NCBI GenBank assembly: GCA_026120185.1
Contig: JANUWF010002057.1
Location: forward strand, 1,302,001-1,366,000
Direction: 5' to 3'
Length of the DNA stretch: 64,000 nt
Origin: Voacanga thouarsii
Taxonomy: Eukaryota; Streptophyta; Magnoliopsida; Gentianales; Apocynaceae
A program made the translations under genes and the position numbers. Shown piece by piece: positions 46,896-57,920 of the stretch. Position 1 is the stretch's first letter, and the number at the start of each line of letters is the position of its first letter. The notes under the pieces were generated by a model. The model made no database searches. It saw nothing but the letters and a program-made list of their open reading frames with translations, and had not been told where the DNA came from.

Positions 46896-49800
46896 ATGGC
46901 TGTTGTTAATGATGATGTATGCATTATTGATAGCGGAACTACACACACCATACTAAAAAATGAGAAATATTTTTCTGATCTCAAAATGGGAGAAATAAAT
47001 ATTTATACGATAAACAGTAGTGCAAATGTGATTGAGGGCTCCGGAAGAGCTAGTATATTGTTGCCTGAAGGAATAACAATTATTATTGATAAGGCACTAT
47101 TTTCCTCAAAATTCAGAAGAAATTTATTGAGTTTTAAAGATATCCGCAGAAATGGGTATCATGTTGAAACAAATGAGGAAAATGGGATTGAGCATCTTTT
47201 TATTACTCAAATGCATTTGGGTAAGAAATCTGTATTAGAAAAACTGCCGTCTTTTTCTACTGGCCTATATTTTGTAAAAATACGTACAATTGAAATTCAT
47301 CATCTAGTAAACCAAAAGTTTACTGATCCTATTACTTTTAGCATTTGGCATGATCGGTTGGGTCATCCGAGATCTACCATGATGAGAAGAATCATTGAGA
47401 ATACACATGATCATCCTTTAAAAAATAAAAATATATTAACATCAGAAAAATTCGCATGTACTGCATGTTCCGTAGGAAAATTAATTGTTAAATCATCACC
47501 AGTAAAAGTAGGAGTTGAAAGTCCTACATTTCTCGAACGGATTCACGGAGATATTTGTGGACCTATTGATCCACCATGTAGACCGTTCAAATATTTTATG
47601 GTCTTAATTGATGCATCATCCCGATGGTCACATGTATGTTTATTATCGACTCGCAACCTGGCGTTTGCGAGATTACTTGCTCAAATAATTAAATTACGAG
47701 TACAATTTCCTGACCATCACATTAAAAATATCCGTTTAGATAATGCTGGTGAATTTTCATCACATGCTTTTGATGCATATTGCATGCTAATTGGAATTAA
47801 TGTTGAACATCCTGTAACTCATGTTCACACACAAAATGGTCTTGCTGAATCTTTGATTAAACGATTACAATTAATTGCTAGACCATTATTAATAAAAACA
47901 ATCTCCCAACATCTGCCTGGGGACATGCTATTCTACATGCTGCAACACTTGTACGTATAAGACCAGCTAGTTATCATAAATTCTCTCATTTGCAATTGGC
48001 TTTTGGGTCGAACCAAATATTGCTCATTTAAGAATTTTTGGGTGTGTCAGTATATATTCCAATTGCACCAAACCAACGTACAAAGATGGGTCCTCAAAGA
48101 AGAAAGGGGATATACGTTGGATATGATTCTCCCTCTATTATCGTGTATGTTGAACCCCGACAGAGATGTATTCACAAAGCAAGATTTGCTGATTGTCATT
48201 TTGATGAATCATTATTCCCTAAATTAGGGGAGAACCAAAACAAAGATAAAAAGGATCTTGCTTGGACAACATCATTAAATTATCTTAATCCGCGCACAAG
48301 CGCATGTGAACTTGAAGTTCAAAAGATAATTCATTTGCAAAGCATTGCAAATCAAATGCCGGACGCTTTTGTTGACTCCGTAAGAGTTACAAAATCGCAT
48401 ATTCCAGCTATAAATGCTCCTATTCGAATTGAAGTTCCAGCAGAACAAAATATTATACCTATAGCTGCTGAGTCAAAAACACGTCAGAAGCGTGGCCGAC
48501 CTCTTGGTTCTAAAGATAAAAATCCTCGAAAGAAAAGAGGATTAAATGATCAAGAAGATCATATTGAAGAAAAGAATGATAAAGACCAAGAGAGAACTGA
48601 TGATAAAGAACCAGAAGTTGATGAAAGTAACACTGAAATTTCAATCAATTATACCACTTTCGGTAGAAGTTGAAATCGAATAGAAACTGTTTTTGATAAT
48701 ATATTTGCATACAATATATCTCTTGATGTTACACAGGATAATGATGATCCTGAACCAATATCAGTTGATGAATATCAGCATAGAAAAGATTGGCTGCAAT
48801 GGAAAGATGCGATTCAATCGGAGTTAAATGCACTGACAAAACGTGAAGTCTTCGGACCTGCAGTCCAAACACCAGAAGGTGTAAAACTTGTTGGCTACAA
48901 ATGGATATTGGTGCGAAAGCGCAATGAAAAGAGTGAAATCGTTCGATATAAAGCGCGATTAGTAGCCCAAGGTTTTTCACAAAGACCAGGTATTGATTAT
49001 GATGAAACTTATTCTCCTGTTGTTGATGCTATTACACTCCGATATATTATCAGTTTGGCAGTACATGAAAAGATAGATATGCGCTTATTAGATGTTGTCA
49101 CTGCTTACTTGTATGGAAATTTAGAAAATGATGTTTACATGAAAATCCCCGAAGGATTTCATATGCTTGAAACATATAAACATTATCCTCGTGAAAATTA
49201 CTCCATCAAGTTGCAGAAATCATTATATGGCCTGAAGCAATCTGGGCGCATGTGATTCACACGTCTTAGTGAATATTTATTGAAAGCGGGATTTTAAAAT
49301 GACCAGGTATGTCCATGTATTTTTATTAAGAAATCTGATTATAAATTTGTGATATTAACTATATATGTTGATGATATTAATCTTATTGGAACTCCTGAAG
49401 AGCTCCAAGAAACAATTGATTATTTAAAAAGAGAATTCGAAATTAAGGATTTTGGTAAAACCAAATTTTGCCTTAGTTTACAAATTGAACATCGGGAAAG
49501 TGGAACATTTATTCATCAATCAACATATACAACAAAAGTGCTAAAAAGATTTTACATGGACAAAGCACATCCATTGAGTATTTCAATGATCGTCCGATCA
49601 TTAAATGTGGATAAAGATCCTTTCCGACCTCAAGAAAATAATGAAGAACTCCTTGATCCTGAAGTACCATATCTCAGTGCAATTGGTGCATTGATGTATC
49701 TTGCTAATAATACACGACCTGATATTGCTTTTGCTGTCAATTTATTAGCAAGATTTAGTTCTTCACCAACACGACGACATTGGAATGGAGTTAAACAAGT

Positions 49801-50385
49801 CATTCGATATCTCCAAGGTACAATTGATCTCGGATTATTTTATTCAAATAAAATCAGCCCAACATTGATTGGTTATGCAGATGCTGGTTATTTATCTGAT
49901 CCACATAAAGCACGTTCTCAAACGGGCTATCTATTTACATGTGGAAATACTGCTATATCATGGCGTTCTACGAAACAATCTATAGCAGCTACTTCTTCAA
50001 ATCATGCTGAAATTATAGCCATTCATGAAGCAAGTCGAGAATGTGTATGGCTAAGATCCATGATTCATTATATCCGAGAAAGTTGTGGATTATCATCAAT
50101 CAAAGGTATTCCAACTCCTCTTTATGAAGACAATGCAGCTTGCATAGCTCAATTACGAGGATGATATATTAAAGGAGATCGGATAAAACATATTTCACCA
50201 AAATTCTTCTTTACTCATGAACTCCAGAAGAAAGGTGAAATTGATGTGTTACAAATTCGGTCATGTGAAAACCTCGCAGATATTTTCACGAAGACTTTAC
50301 CGACTGCAACATTTGAGAAGTTGAGATATAAAATTGGTATGCGTCAGTTTAAAGATTTAAAGGAATCAGCTCATCAGGGGTAGTA
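46896..50385 (+). pseudogene. Element D pol
   Basis: Starts with ATG at 46,896 after an 82-nt gap from gag. Aspartic protease DSGT near 46,931; GAG-pre-integrase WHDRLGH near 47,347; integrase with HGDICGP, VLIDASSRW and RLDNAGEFSS (47,545-47,760); linker with basic KRGRPLGSKDKNPRKKRG (near 48,490); RT with YVDD near 49,364; RNase H to about 50,380. Lesions: base loss near 47,903, extra base near 48,046, TGA at 48,673, TGA 49,253-49,255, TAA 49,295-49,297, GGA-to-TGA at about 50,162, and an early stop at the C-terminus. Confidence 0.9.
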
Positions 50386-50511
50386 ATAAACAGACATATA
50401 GAATAGTGTACTCTTTTTCCTTCACTAGATTTTTTTTCCCACTGAATTTTTTTCTAGTAAGGTTTTAACGAGGCATATTCTTTATGTAATGGATGGATAT
50501 CCAAGGGGGAG

Positions 50512-50863
50512 TGTTATGAATATTTTAAAATTAATTGAAACTCCATTAATTAGTGGAGACTCCACTAATTATGGATTTATGTGAATAATTAGAGAAGATT
50601 TTTATGGATGTCCACCATTTAGTGGAGACACCACTAATTAAGATTAGTGGAAGATGATGTATGCTATGATGTAATCCACTAATTAGAGCTTTATAAATAG
50701 AGCTATTCTCTAAGTTTGTAAGACACCATTATTTTGTGAAATTAAGATTAAAACAAAAATGTGAGAGAAAAGAAAGAGAGAAATTCTTGTGCAAAGAATA
50801 GTTAGAATTTTATTAGTGTGTAGTGTGATGATTTTATTCTAACACTACCTTAATTTTATAACA
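50512..50863 (+). repeat. 3' LTR of copia element D
   Basis: 352 bp, TGTTATGAATATTTT to TTTTATAACA. Preceded by the polypurine tract CCAAGGGGGAG and followed by the duplication TTATC. Confidence 0.93.
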
Positions 50864-50868
50864 TTATC

Positions 50869-52313
50869 ATAATTTTGTATCGATTAGATCGGGGGCTTTT
50901 GCATTCTGATTCCCTTTTGCCTTTGCATTGAAGGGCTTATAATTGTCCACGAAGATGAAAGCTTTACATGCCTCGTTTACTTTTTGTGGGACCTTTGCCG
51001 CGTATAAGCGATTTATTTTAGGCTGCCTGTTGGCTCGGCAGACGTTGAGTTATGGATTTACACGAGTTGTGCTATTATCTACTTGCACAAGTTGAGATTT
51101 TTATATTTGAATTGTTTGAGTTTGACACGAATTTTGATATTTTTAATTTAAATATTATTATGTTTTATTTTTTAATTAAATTGAACTTAAATACTTAGTT
51201 TAAAAAATTACAAACGTATTTAATTGTAGATATTTATATTAATTAATTATTTCATATTGCTTTTATACATATATAATGAAATATTTATATAAACGACTTA
51301 GTTTTTTATATATATTTTTTAATAGTTCAAATTTGAGCCAATCTCAAACTTTCAAACTCACTACTAAATTAAACTTTGAATTAAGTTTGAGTTTGAAGAT
51401 ATTTTTATCGAATAAAACTCAAGTTTTAATTTAAAAATCAGATTGAATAAAATTAGAAATCACAACTCACAAGCATACATCAATTATTTTAAGATTCCAT
51501 TAGAGTTAAGTGAAGTATATACACACATAAAGCTTAATTTTTTTAGTATAATATATCTTTTTTTTTTTGCTAAATAAATTTTCCATGAATAAATAAATGG
51601 TTAGGGCCATTACATAAGAAACCATCTTCTAAAGCCTCTTCCAACACGAGAAGAGAACATAATCGAAAAGGAAAAATATTTCCAAATTAGGAATAAGAAA
51701 GATTATACAAAGTAACAAAAATTAAACTACATCCCAAAAACCTTAATTGAGTATAAATTACAAATAATAAACTAATCAATCACTTAATAAACTTCTTTAT
51801 AATGTCATAATCGTCACTCATAAATATGATTGTCAAGACATACTCAACTTTATCTATATTCTTAATCAGTAATAAAGAAGACTCTAAACGTATTAATAGT
51901 CATAAAAATTATTTTCAAAGTAAATTAGACAAGACTCCGATTTAATTGTCTCAAATAAAAAAAAGTAAAGGATACCAATTTATAAATATTGGGAATAGAT
52001 CTTGCTGCTTAACTTTGGATCTTAAAAAACAATATCGTAACAAGAGATTATAATGGATTGCAGATAAAAGATGGTGAGATAGCAAAATAACAAAGCAAGA
52101 GGAAAAAAAGGGAAGAGATCCAGACATATCTAGATCCAGCACTATATGCAGCCAGATGTGGGAGGGAACACTTATAGACAAGGAAGGGGATGGGTTTTTG
52201 ATCAAATTTGGGGCCATTATACTTCACGTGGCCCAGACGTGCAAGGATGGCCTGCTCTGGCATTGAAGCATTCAAGTAATGGGTCGTAATTAAAATAGGA
52301 TGCATTCTACGTT
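50869..52313. other. Intergenic DNA between elements D and E
   Basis: No supported gene. Two overlapping minus-strand open frames at 51,951-52,305 have no recognisable domain and probably reflect chance. The rest is AT-rich. Confidence 0.55.
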
Positions 52314-52318
52314 AGATG

Positions 52319-52685
52319 TGTTATGAATTATTGGAATCTCCATTAATTAGTGGAGGCTCCACTAATTATGGATTTATGTGAATTATTAAAAGATTTTTAT
52401 GGATGTCCACCATTTAGTGGAGACACCACTAATTGAGATTAGTTGAAGATGATGTATGGCATGATGTATTCCACTAATTAGAGCTCTATAAATAGAGCTA
52501 TTCTCTAAACTTGTAATACACCATTATTTTGTGAAAGAAAGATTAGTGAAAGAAAGATTAGAGAAAGAATTGTGAGAGAAAGAAAGAGAGAAGTTTGAAG
52601 AGAAATTTTTGTGTAAAGAATAGTTAGAATTTTCTTAGTGTGTAGTGTGTAGATTTTATTCTAACACTACCCTAATTTTATAACA
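52319..52685 (+). repeat. 5' LTR of copia element E
   Basis: 367 bp, TGTTATGAATTATTGG to TTTTATAACA. U3 holds a perfect 12-bp-stem palindrome with a 1-nt loop (52,344-52,368) built on AATTAGTGGAG. It carries a 15-bp AAGATTAGTGAAAGA-type duplication absent from the 3' LTR. Confidence 0.95.
52487..52494 (+). promoter_or_regulatory. LTR TATA box
   Basis: TATAAATA inside AGAGCTCTATAAATAGAGCT, so the box is flanked by the short inverted repeat AGAGCTCTAT / ATAGAGCT. The box recurs in all the LTRs of this family with small changes. Expected to drive the element's RNA; the transcription start is not visible. Confidence 0.75.
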
Positions 52686-52702
52686 CGTTATCAGCACGAG
52701 TC
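52686..52702 (+). other. Primer-binding region of element E
   Basis: CGTTATCAGCACGAG directly follows the 5' LTR and is kept in A and, with changes, in C and D. It is the expected place for the tRNA primer. It resembles the TATCAG core of the initiator-Met site, but I cannot name the tRNA with certainty. Confidence 0.6.
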
Positions 52703-52786
52703 TCTACCGGTACAAAAGCCAGAAGACTAAGCACGAGTTTCTACCGTTACCAAAATCAGAAGACAGGTACGCATTTATTGATCACT

Positions 52787-53854
52787 ATGGCTAATCTCGC
52801 AAAACTCGAATTTGTAACCCTTGATATTTCTGGAAAAAATTATATGTCATGGGTTCTCGATGCAGAAATGCATCTAAATGCTGAAGGCCTTAGTGAAACT
52901 ATTCAAGCACATAATAGTGCATCTGCACAACACAAGGCTAAAGCTTTGATTTTTATTCGTTGTCATCTCGATGAAAATTTGAAAATGGAATATCTTACCG
53001 AAAAAGATCCATATGGTTTGTGGGTAAATTTAAAAGAAAGATTTGACCACCTGAAGATGGTCGTACTACCCACTGCACGGTATGAATGGTTGCACCTGAG
53101 GTTGTAAGATTTTAAAACCGTGAATGAATATAGCTCCGCAATGTATAAAATTACATCTCAATTAAAATTATGCGGAGAAAAAGTGACTGATGAAGATATG
53201 TTGGAGAAGACATTCTCCACCTTTCATGCCTCGAATATTGTTCTGCAGCAACAATATCGAGAAAAGGGGTATACAAAATTTACAGATTTAATTACTGCCC
53301 TCCTCATTGCAGAGAAGAATAATGAGTTATTATTGAGAAATCATGAAACCAGACCAACTGGCTCAACAGCACTCCCAGAAGTGAATGTTGTTGGCTCTAG
53401 TAGAAGCCATCGTTATAGTCGTGGTCGTGGCTATAGCCGCGGCCGTGGTCGTTGTTATGGTCGTAGACACGCTCGATATTTCCCTTATCACAATCATAAT
53501 CAAACTGTGAGAAATACTGGCCACCTGAAGTGGAACAGAAAAGATCATAAGGGAAAAGAAAAAGAAATTGAAGAAAAGCATGAGGATATATGTTATAGAT
53601 GTGGCATGAAAGGTCATTGGTCACGAAACTGTCGTACGGCTAAGCATTTAGTTGAATTGTATCAAACTTCATTGAAAAATAAAAATGTGGAAGCAAATTT
53701 TTCTCAACATCCAATAAATGATGCTGATGATGATGATATTGATCCTGAAAATCTTAATATCAATATTACCCATATGGATGTATCGGATTTTTTTGAACAC
53801 CCAGACGGTAGGATAGACCATTTAATTGGTGATGGCAGTGTCCAGAAGAACTAA
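52787..53854 (+). pseudogene. Element E gag (one nonsense codon)
   Basis: Copia Gag of about 355 codons. ATG at 52,787 (MANLAKLEFVTLDISGKNYM). One in-frame TAA at 53,105-53,107, where D has CAA, separates the N-terminal Gag domain from the rest. Then the MLEKTFSTFHASNIVLQQ block, RG-rich segment, and the zinc knuckle CYRCGMKGHWSRNC near 53,592, a run of aspartates, and stop TAA 53,852-53,854. Apart from the single stop the gene is whole, the best-preserved gag of the four elements. Confidence 0.92.
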
Positions 53855-53936
53855 AGCCTCGCCTTGATATTTTTGTATTTTCATTTTCATTCTATTTTAA
53901 TAATATTTACGTTTGCATATATATATTTGTGTTCAG
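53855..53936 (+). other. 82-nt gag-pol gap in element E
   Basis: Between the gag stop and the pol ATG lies a T-rich segment ending TTTGTGTTCAG before ATGGCTGTTG. An 82-nt gap of the same design is at 46,814-46,895 in D. It looks like the end of an intron with a 3' splice site, but no strong donor in the right phase is visible at the end of gag. See findings. Confidence 0.7.
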
Positions 53937-56900
53937 ATGGCTGTTGTTAATGATGATGTATGCATTATTGATAGCGGAACTACACACACCATACTAAAAA
54001 ATGAGAAATATTTTTCTGATCTCAAAATGGGAGAAATAAATATTTATACAATAAACGGTAGTGCAAATGTGATTGAGGACTCCGGAAGAGTTAGTATATT
54101 GTTACCTAAAGGAACAACAATTATTATTGATAAGGCACTATTTTCCTCAAAATCCAGAAGAAATTTATTGAGTTTTAAAGATATCCGCAGAAATGGGTAT
54201 CATGTTGAAACAAATGAGGAAAATGGGATTGAGCATCTTTTTATTACTCAAATGCATTTGGGTAAGAAATCTGTATTAGAAAAACTGCCGTCTTTTTCTA
54301 CTGGCCTATATTTTGTAAAAATACTTACAATTGAAATTCATCATCTAGTAAACCAGAAGTTTACTGATCCTATTACTTTTAGCATTTGGCATCACCGGTT
54401 GGGTCATCCGGGATCTACCATGATGAGAAGAATCATTGAGAATACACATGGTCATCCTTTAAAAAATAAAAATATATTAACATTAGAAAAATTCGCATGT
54501 ACTGCATGTTCCCTAGGAAATTAATTGTTAAACCATCACCAGTAAAAGTAGGAGTTGAAAGTCCTACATTTCTCGAACGGATTCACGGAGATATTTGTGG
54601 ACCATTCAAATATTTTATGGTCTTAATTGATGCATCATCCCGATGGTCACATGTATGTTTATTATCTACTCGCAACCTGGCGTTTGCGAGATTACTTGCT
54701 CAAATAATTAAATTACGAGCACAATTTCCTGACCATCACATTAAAAATATCCGTTTGGATAATATTGGTGAATTTTCATCACATGCTTTTGATGCATATT
54801 GCATGTTAATTGGAATTAATGTTGAACATCCTGTAACTCATGTTCACACACAAAATGGTCTTGCTGAATCTTTGATTAAACGATTACAATTAATTGCTAG
54901 ACCATTATTAATAAAAATAAATCTCCCAACATCTGCCTGGGGACATGCTATTCTACATGCTGCAACACTTGTACGTATAAGACCAGCTAGTTATCATAAA
55001 TTCTCTCATTTGCAATTGGCTTTTGGGTCGAACCAAATATTGCTCATTTAAGAATTTTTGGGTGTGTCGTATATATTCCAATTGCACCAAACCAACGTAC
55101 AAAGATGGGTCCTCAAAGAAGAAAGGGGATATACGTTGGATATGATTCTCCCTCTATTATCGTGTATGTTGAACCCTCGACAGGAGATGTATTCACAACG
55201 AAGATTTGTCGATTGTCATTTTGATGAATCATTATTCCCTAAATTAGGGGAGAACCAAAACAAGCATAAAAAGGATCTTGCTTGGACAACATCATTAAAT
55301 TATCTTGATCCGCGCACAAGCGCATGTGAACTTGAAGTTCAAAAGATAATTCATTTGCAAAGCATTGCAAATCAAATGCCGTACGCTTTTGTTGACTCCA
55401 GAAGAGTTACAAAATCGCATATTCCAGACTATAAATGCTCCTATTCGAATTGAAGTTCCAAGCAGAACAAAATATTATACCTATAGTCATTGAGTCAAAA
55501 ACACGCCGTAAGCGTGGCCGACCTCTTGGTTCTAAAGATAAAAATCCTCGAAAGAAAAGAGGATTAAATGATCTAGAAGATCATATTGAAGAAAAGAATG
55601 ATAAAGACCAAGAGAGAACTGATGACAAAGAACCAGAAGTTGATGAAAGTAACACTGAAATTTCTATCAATTATACCACTTCCGGTAGAAGTTGGAATCG
55701 GATAGAAACTGTTATTGATAATATATTTTCATACAATATATCTCTTGATGTTACACAGGATAATGATGATCCCGAACCAATATCGATTGATGAATGTCGG
55801 CATAGAAAAGATTGGCTGCAATGGAAAGATGCGATTCAATCGGAGTTAAATGCACTCGACAAAACGTGAAGTCTTCGGACTCGCAGTCCAAACACCGAAG
55901 GTGTAAAACCTGTTGGCTACAAATGGATATTTGTGCGAAAGCGCAATGAAAAGAGTGAAATCGTTCGATATAAAGCGCGATTAGTAGCCCAAGGTTTTTT
56001 ACAAAGACCAGGTATTGACTATGATGAAACTTATTCTCCTGTTGTTGATGCTATTACACTCCGATATATTATCAGTTTGGCAGTACATGAAAAGATAGAT
56101 ATACGCCGATTAGATGTTGTCACTGCTTACTTGTATGGAAATTTAGAAAATGATGTTTACATGAAAATCCCCGAAAGATTTCATATGCCTGAAACATATA
56201 AACATTATCCTCGTGAAAATTACTCCATCAAGTTGCAGAAATCATTATATGGCCTGAAGCAATCTGGGCGCATGTGATTCACACGTCTTAGTGAATATTT
56301 ATTGAAAGCGGGATTTTAAAATGACCAGGTATGTCCATGTATTTTTATTAAGAAATCTGATTATAAATTTGTGATATTAACTATATATGTTGATGATATT
56401 AATCTTATTGGAACTCCTGAAGAGCTCCAAGAAACAATTGATTATTTAAAAAGAGAATTCGAAATCAAGGATTTTGGTAAAACCAAATTTTGCCTTAGTT
56501 TACAAATTGAACATCGGGAAAGTGGAACATTTATTCATCAATCAACATATACAACAAAAGTGCTAAAAAGATTTTACATGGACAAAGCACATCCATTGAG
56601 TATTTCAATGATCGTCCGATCATTCAATGTGGATAAAGATCCTTTCCGACCTCAAGAAAATAATGAAGAACTCCTTGATCCTGAAGTACCATATCTCAGT
56701 GCAATTGGTGCATTGATATATCTTGCTAATAATACACGACCTGATATTGCTTTTGTTGTCAATTTATTAGCAAGATTTAGTTCTTCACCAACACGACGAC
56801 ATTGGAATGGAATTAAACAAGTCATTCGATATCTCCAAGGTACAATTGATCTCAGATTATTTTATTCAAATAAAATCAGCCCAACATTGATTGGTTATGC

Positions 56901-57408
56901 AGATGCTGGTTATTTATCTGATCCACATAAAGCACGTTCTCAAACGGGCTATCTATTTACGTGTGGAAATACTGCTATATCATGGCGTTCTACGAAACAA
57001 TCTATAGCAGCTACTTCTTCAAATCATGCTGAAATTATAGCCATTCATGAAGCAAGTCGAGAATGTGTATGGCTAAGATCCATGATTCATTATATCCGAG
57101 AAAGTTGTGGATTATCATCAATCAAAGGTATTCCAACTCCTATTTATGAAGACAATGCAGCTTGCATAGCTCAATTACGAGGAGGATATATTAAAGGAGA
57201 TCGGATAAAACATATTTCACCAAAATTCTTCTTTACTCATGAACTCCAGAAGAAAGGTGAAATTGATGTGTTACAAATTCGGTCATGTGAAAACCTCGCA
57301 GATATTTTCACGAAGACTTTACCGACTGCAACATTTGAGAAGTTGAGATATAAAATCGGTATGCGTCGGTTTAAAGATTTAAAGGAATCATCTCATCAGG
57401 GTGAGTAA
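53937..57408 (+). pseudogene. Element E pol
   Basis: Starts MAVVNDDVCIIDSGTTHTI (protease DSG near 53,970). GAG-pre-integrase WHHRLGHPGS near 54,389; integrase with HGDICGP, VLIDASSRW, RLDNIGEFSS, shorter than D by an in-frame 18 nt; linker with RKRGRPLGSKDKNPRKKRG near 55,510; RT N-terminus from about 55,930; YVDD 56,386-56,397; RNase H DAGYLSD to ADIFTKTLPT; stop TAA 57,406-57,408. Lesions: base loss near 54,520, base loss near 55,028, indels near 55,430-55,460 and 55,855-55,905, TGA 56,275-56,277, TAA 56,317-56,319. The last two are shared with D. Confidence 0.92.
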
Positions 57409-57520
57409 TAAACAAACTTATAGAATAGTGTACTCTTTTTCCTTCACTAGATTTTTTTCCCACTGGGTTTTTATCTAGTAAGGTTTTAACGAGGCATATT
57501 CTTTATGTATGGATGGACAT

Positions 57521-57531
57521 CCAAGGGGGAG
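57521..57531 (+). other. Polypurine tract of element E
   Basis: CCAAGGGGGAG immediately before the 3' LTR, the expected plus-strand primer. The same tract precedes the 3' LTRs of D and, reversed and slightly altered, A. Confidence 0.85.
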
Positions 57532-57883
57532 TGTTATGAATTATTGGAATCTCCATTAATTAGTGGAGGCTCCACTAATTATGGATTTATGTGAATTATT
57601 AGAAGATTTTTATGGATGTCCACCATTTAGTGGAGATACCACTAATTGAGATTAGTTGAAGATGATGTATGGCATGATGTATTCCACTAATTAGAGCTCT
57701 ATAAATAGTGCTATTCTCTAAGCTTGTAATACACCATTATTTTGTGAAAGAAAGATTAGAGAAAGAATTGTGAGAGAAAGAAAGAGAGAAGTTTGAAGAG
57801 AAATTTTTGTGTAAAGAATAGTTAGAACTTTCTTAGTGTGTAGTGTGTAGATTTTATTCTAACACTACCCTAATTTTATAACA
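57532..57883 (+). repeat. 3' LTR of copia element E
   Basis: 352 bp, paired with 52,319-52,685. Followed by the duplication AGATG. Confidence 0.95.
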
Positions 57884-57920
57884 AGATGTGATTTTTAATA
57901 CTCGTTCCTTCCTTTTCCAT

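Larger units (their letters stand above)
45285..50863 (+). mobile_element. Copia element D
   Basis: 5,579-bp LTR-to-LTR insertion with the 5-bp duplication TTATC (45,280-45,284 and 50,864-50,868). Order: 5' LTR, CGTTATCAGTACGAG primer-binding region, gag, 82-nt gap, pol (protease, GAG-pre-integrase, integrase, RT, RNase H), polypurine tract (about 50,503-50,511), 3' LTR. Full domain set, same family as A, C and E, but several frameshifts and stops. Confidence 0.95.
52319..57883 (+). mobile_element. Copia element E (youngest copy)
   Basis: 5,565-bp insertion with the 5-bp duplication AGATG (52,314-52,318 and 57,884-57,888). Same layout as D. By eye the two LTRs differ at five bases and one 15-bp indel over about 352 bp, the closest pair among the four elements. 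gag has one stop; pol has three or more frameshifts and two stops, while the RT palm-to-RNase H part (56,371-57,408) is open. Confidence 0.95.

Noticed and set aside
51951..52305. Two overlapping minus-strand frames of 85-88 codons
   Set aside because: Two frames open over the same stretch, neither with a known domain; treated as chance.
17021..57883. CRISPR arrays, rRNA or tRNA genes, riboswitches
   Set aside because: Looked for direct-repeat-spacer arrays, tRNA box B motifs and rRNA signatures throughout the window; none convincing. Repeats are all explained by LTRs, transposon ends or microsatellites.
45285..57883. D and E as a tandem segmental duplication
   Set aside because: Each has its own target duplication (TTATC versus AGATG) and unrelated flanking DNA, so they are separate insertions.
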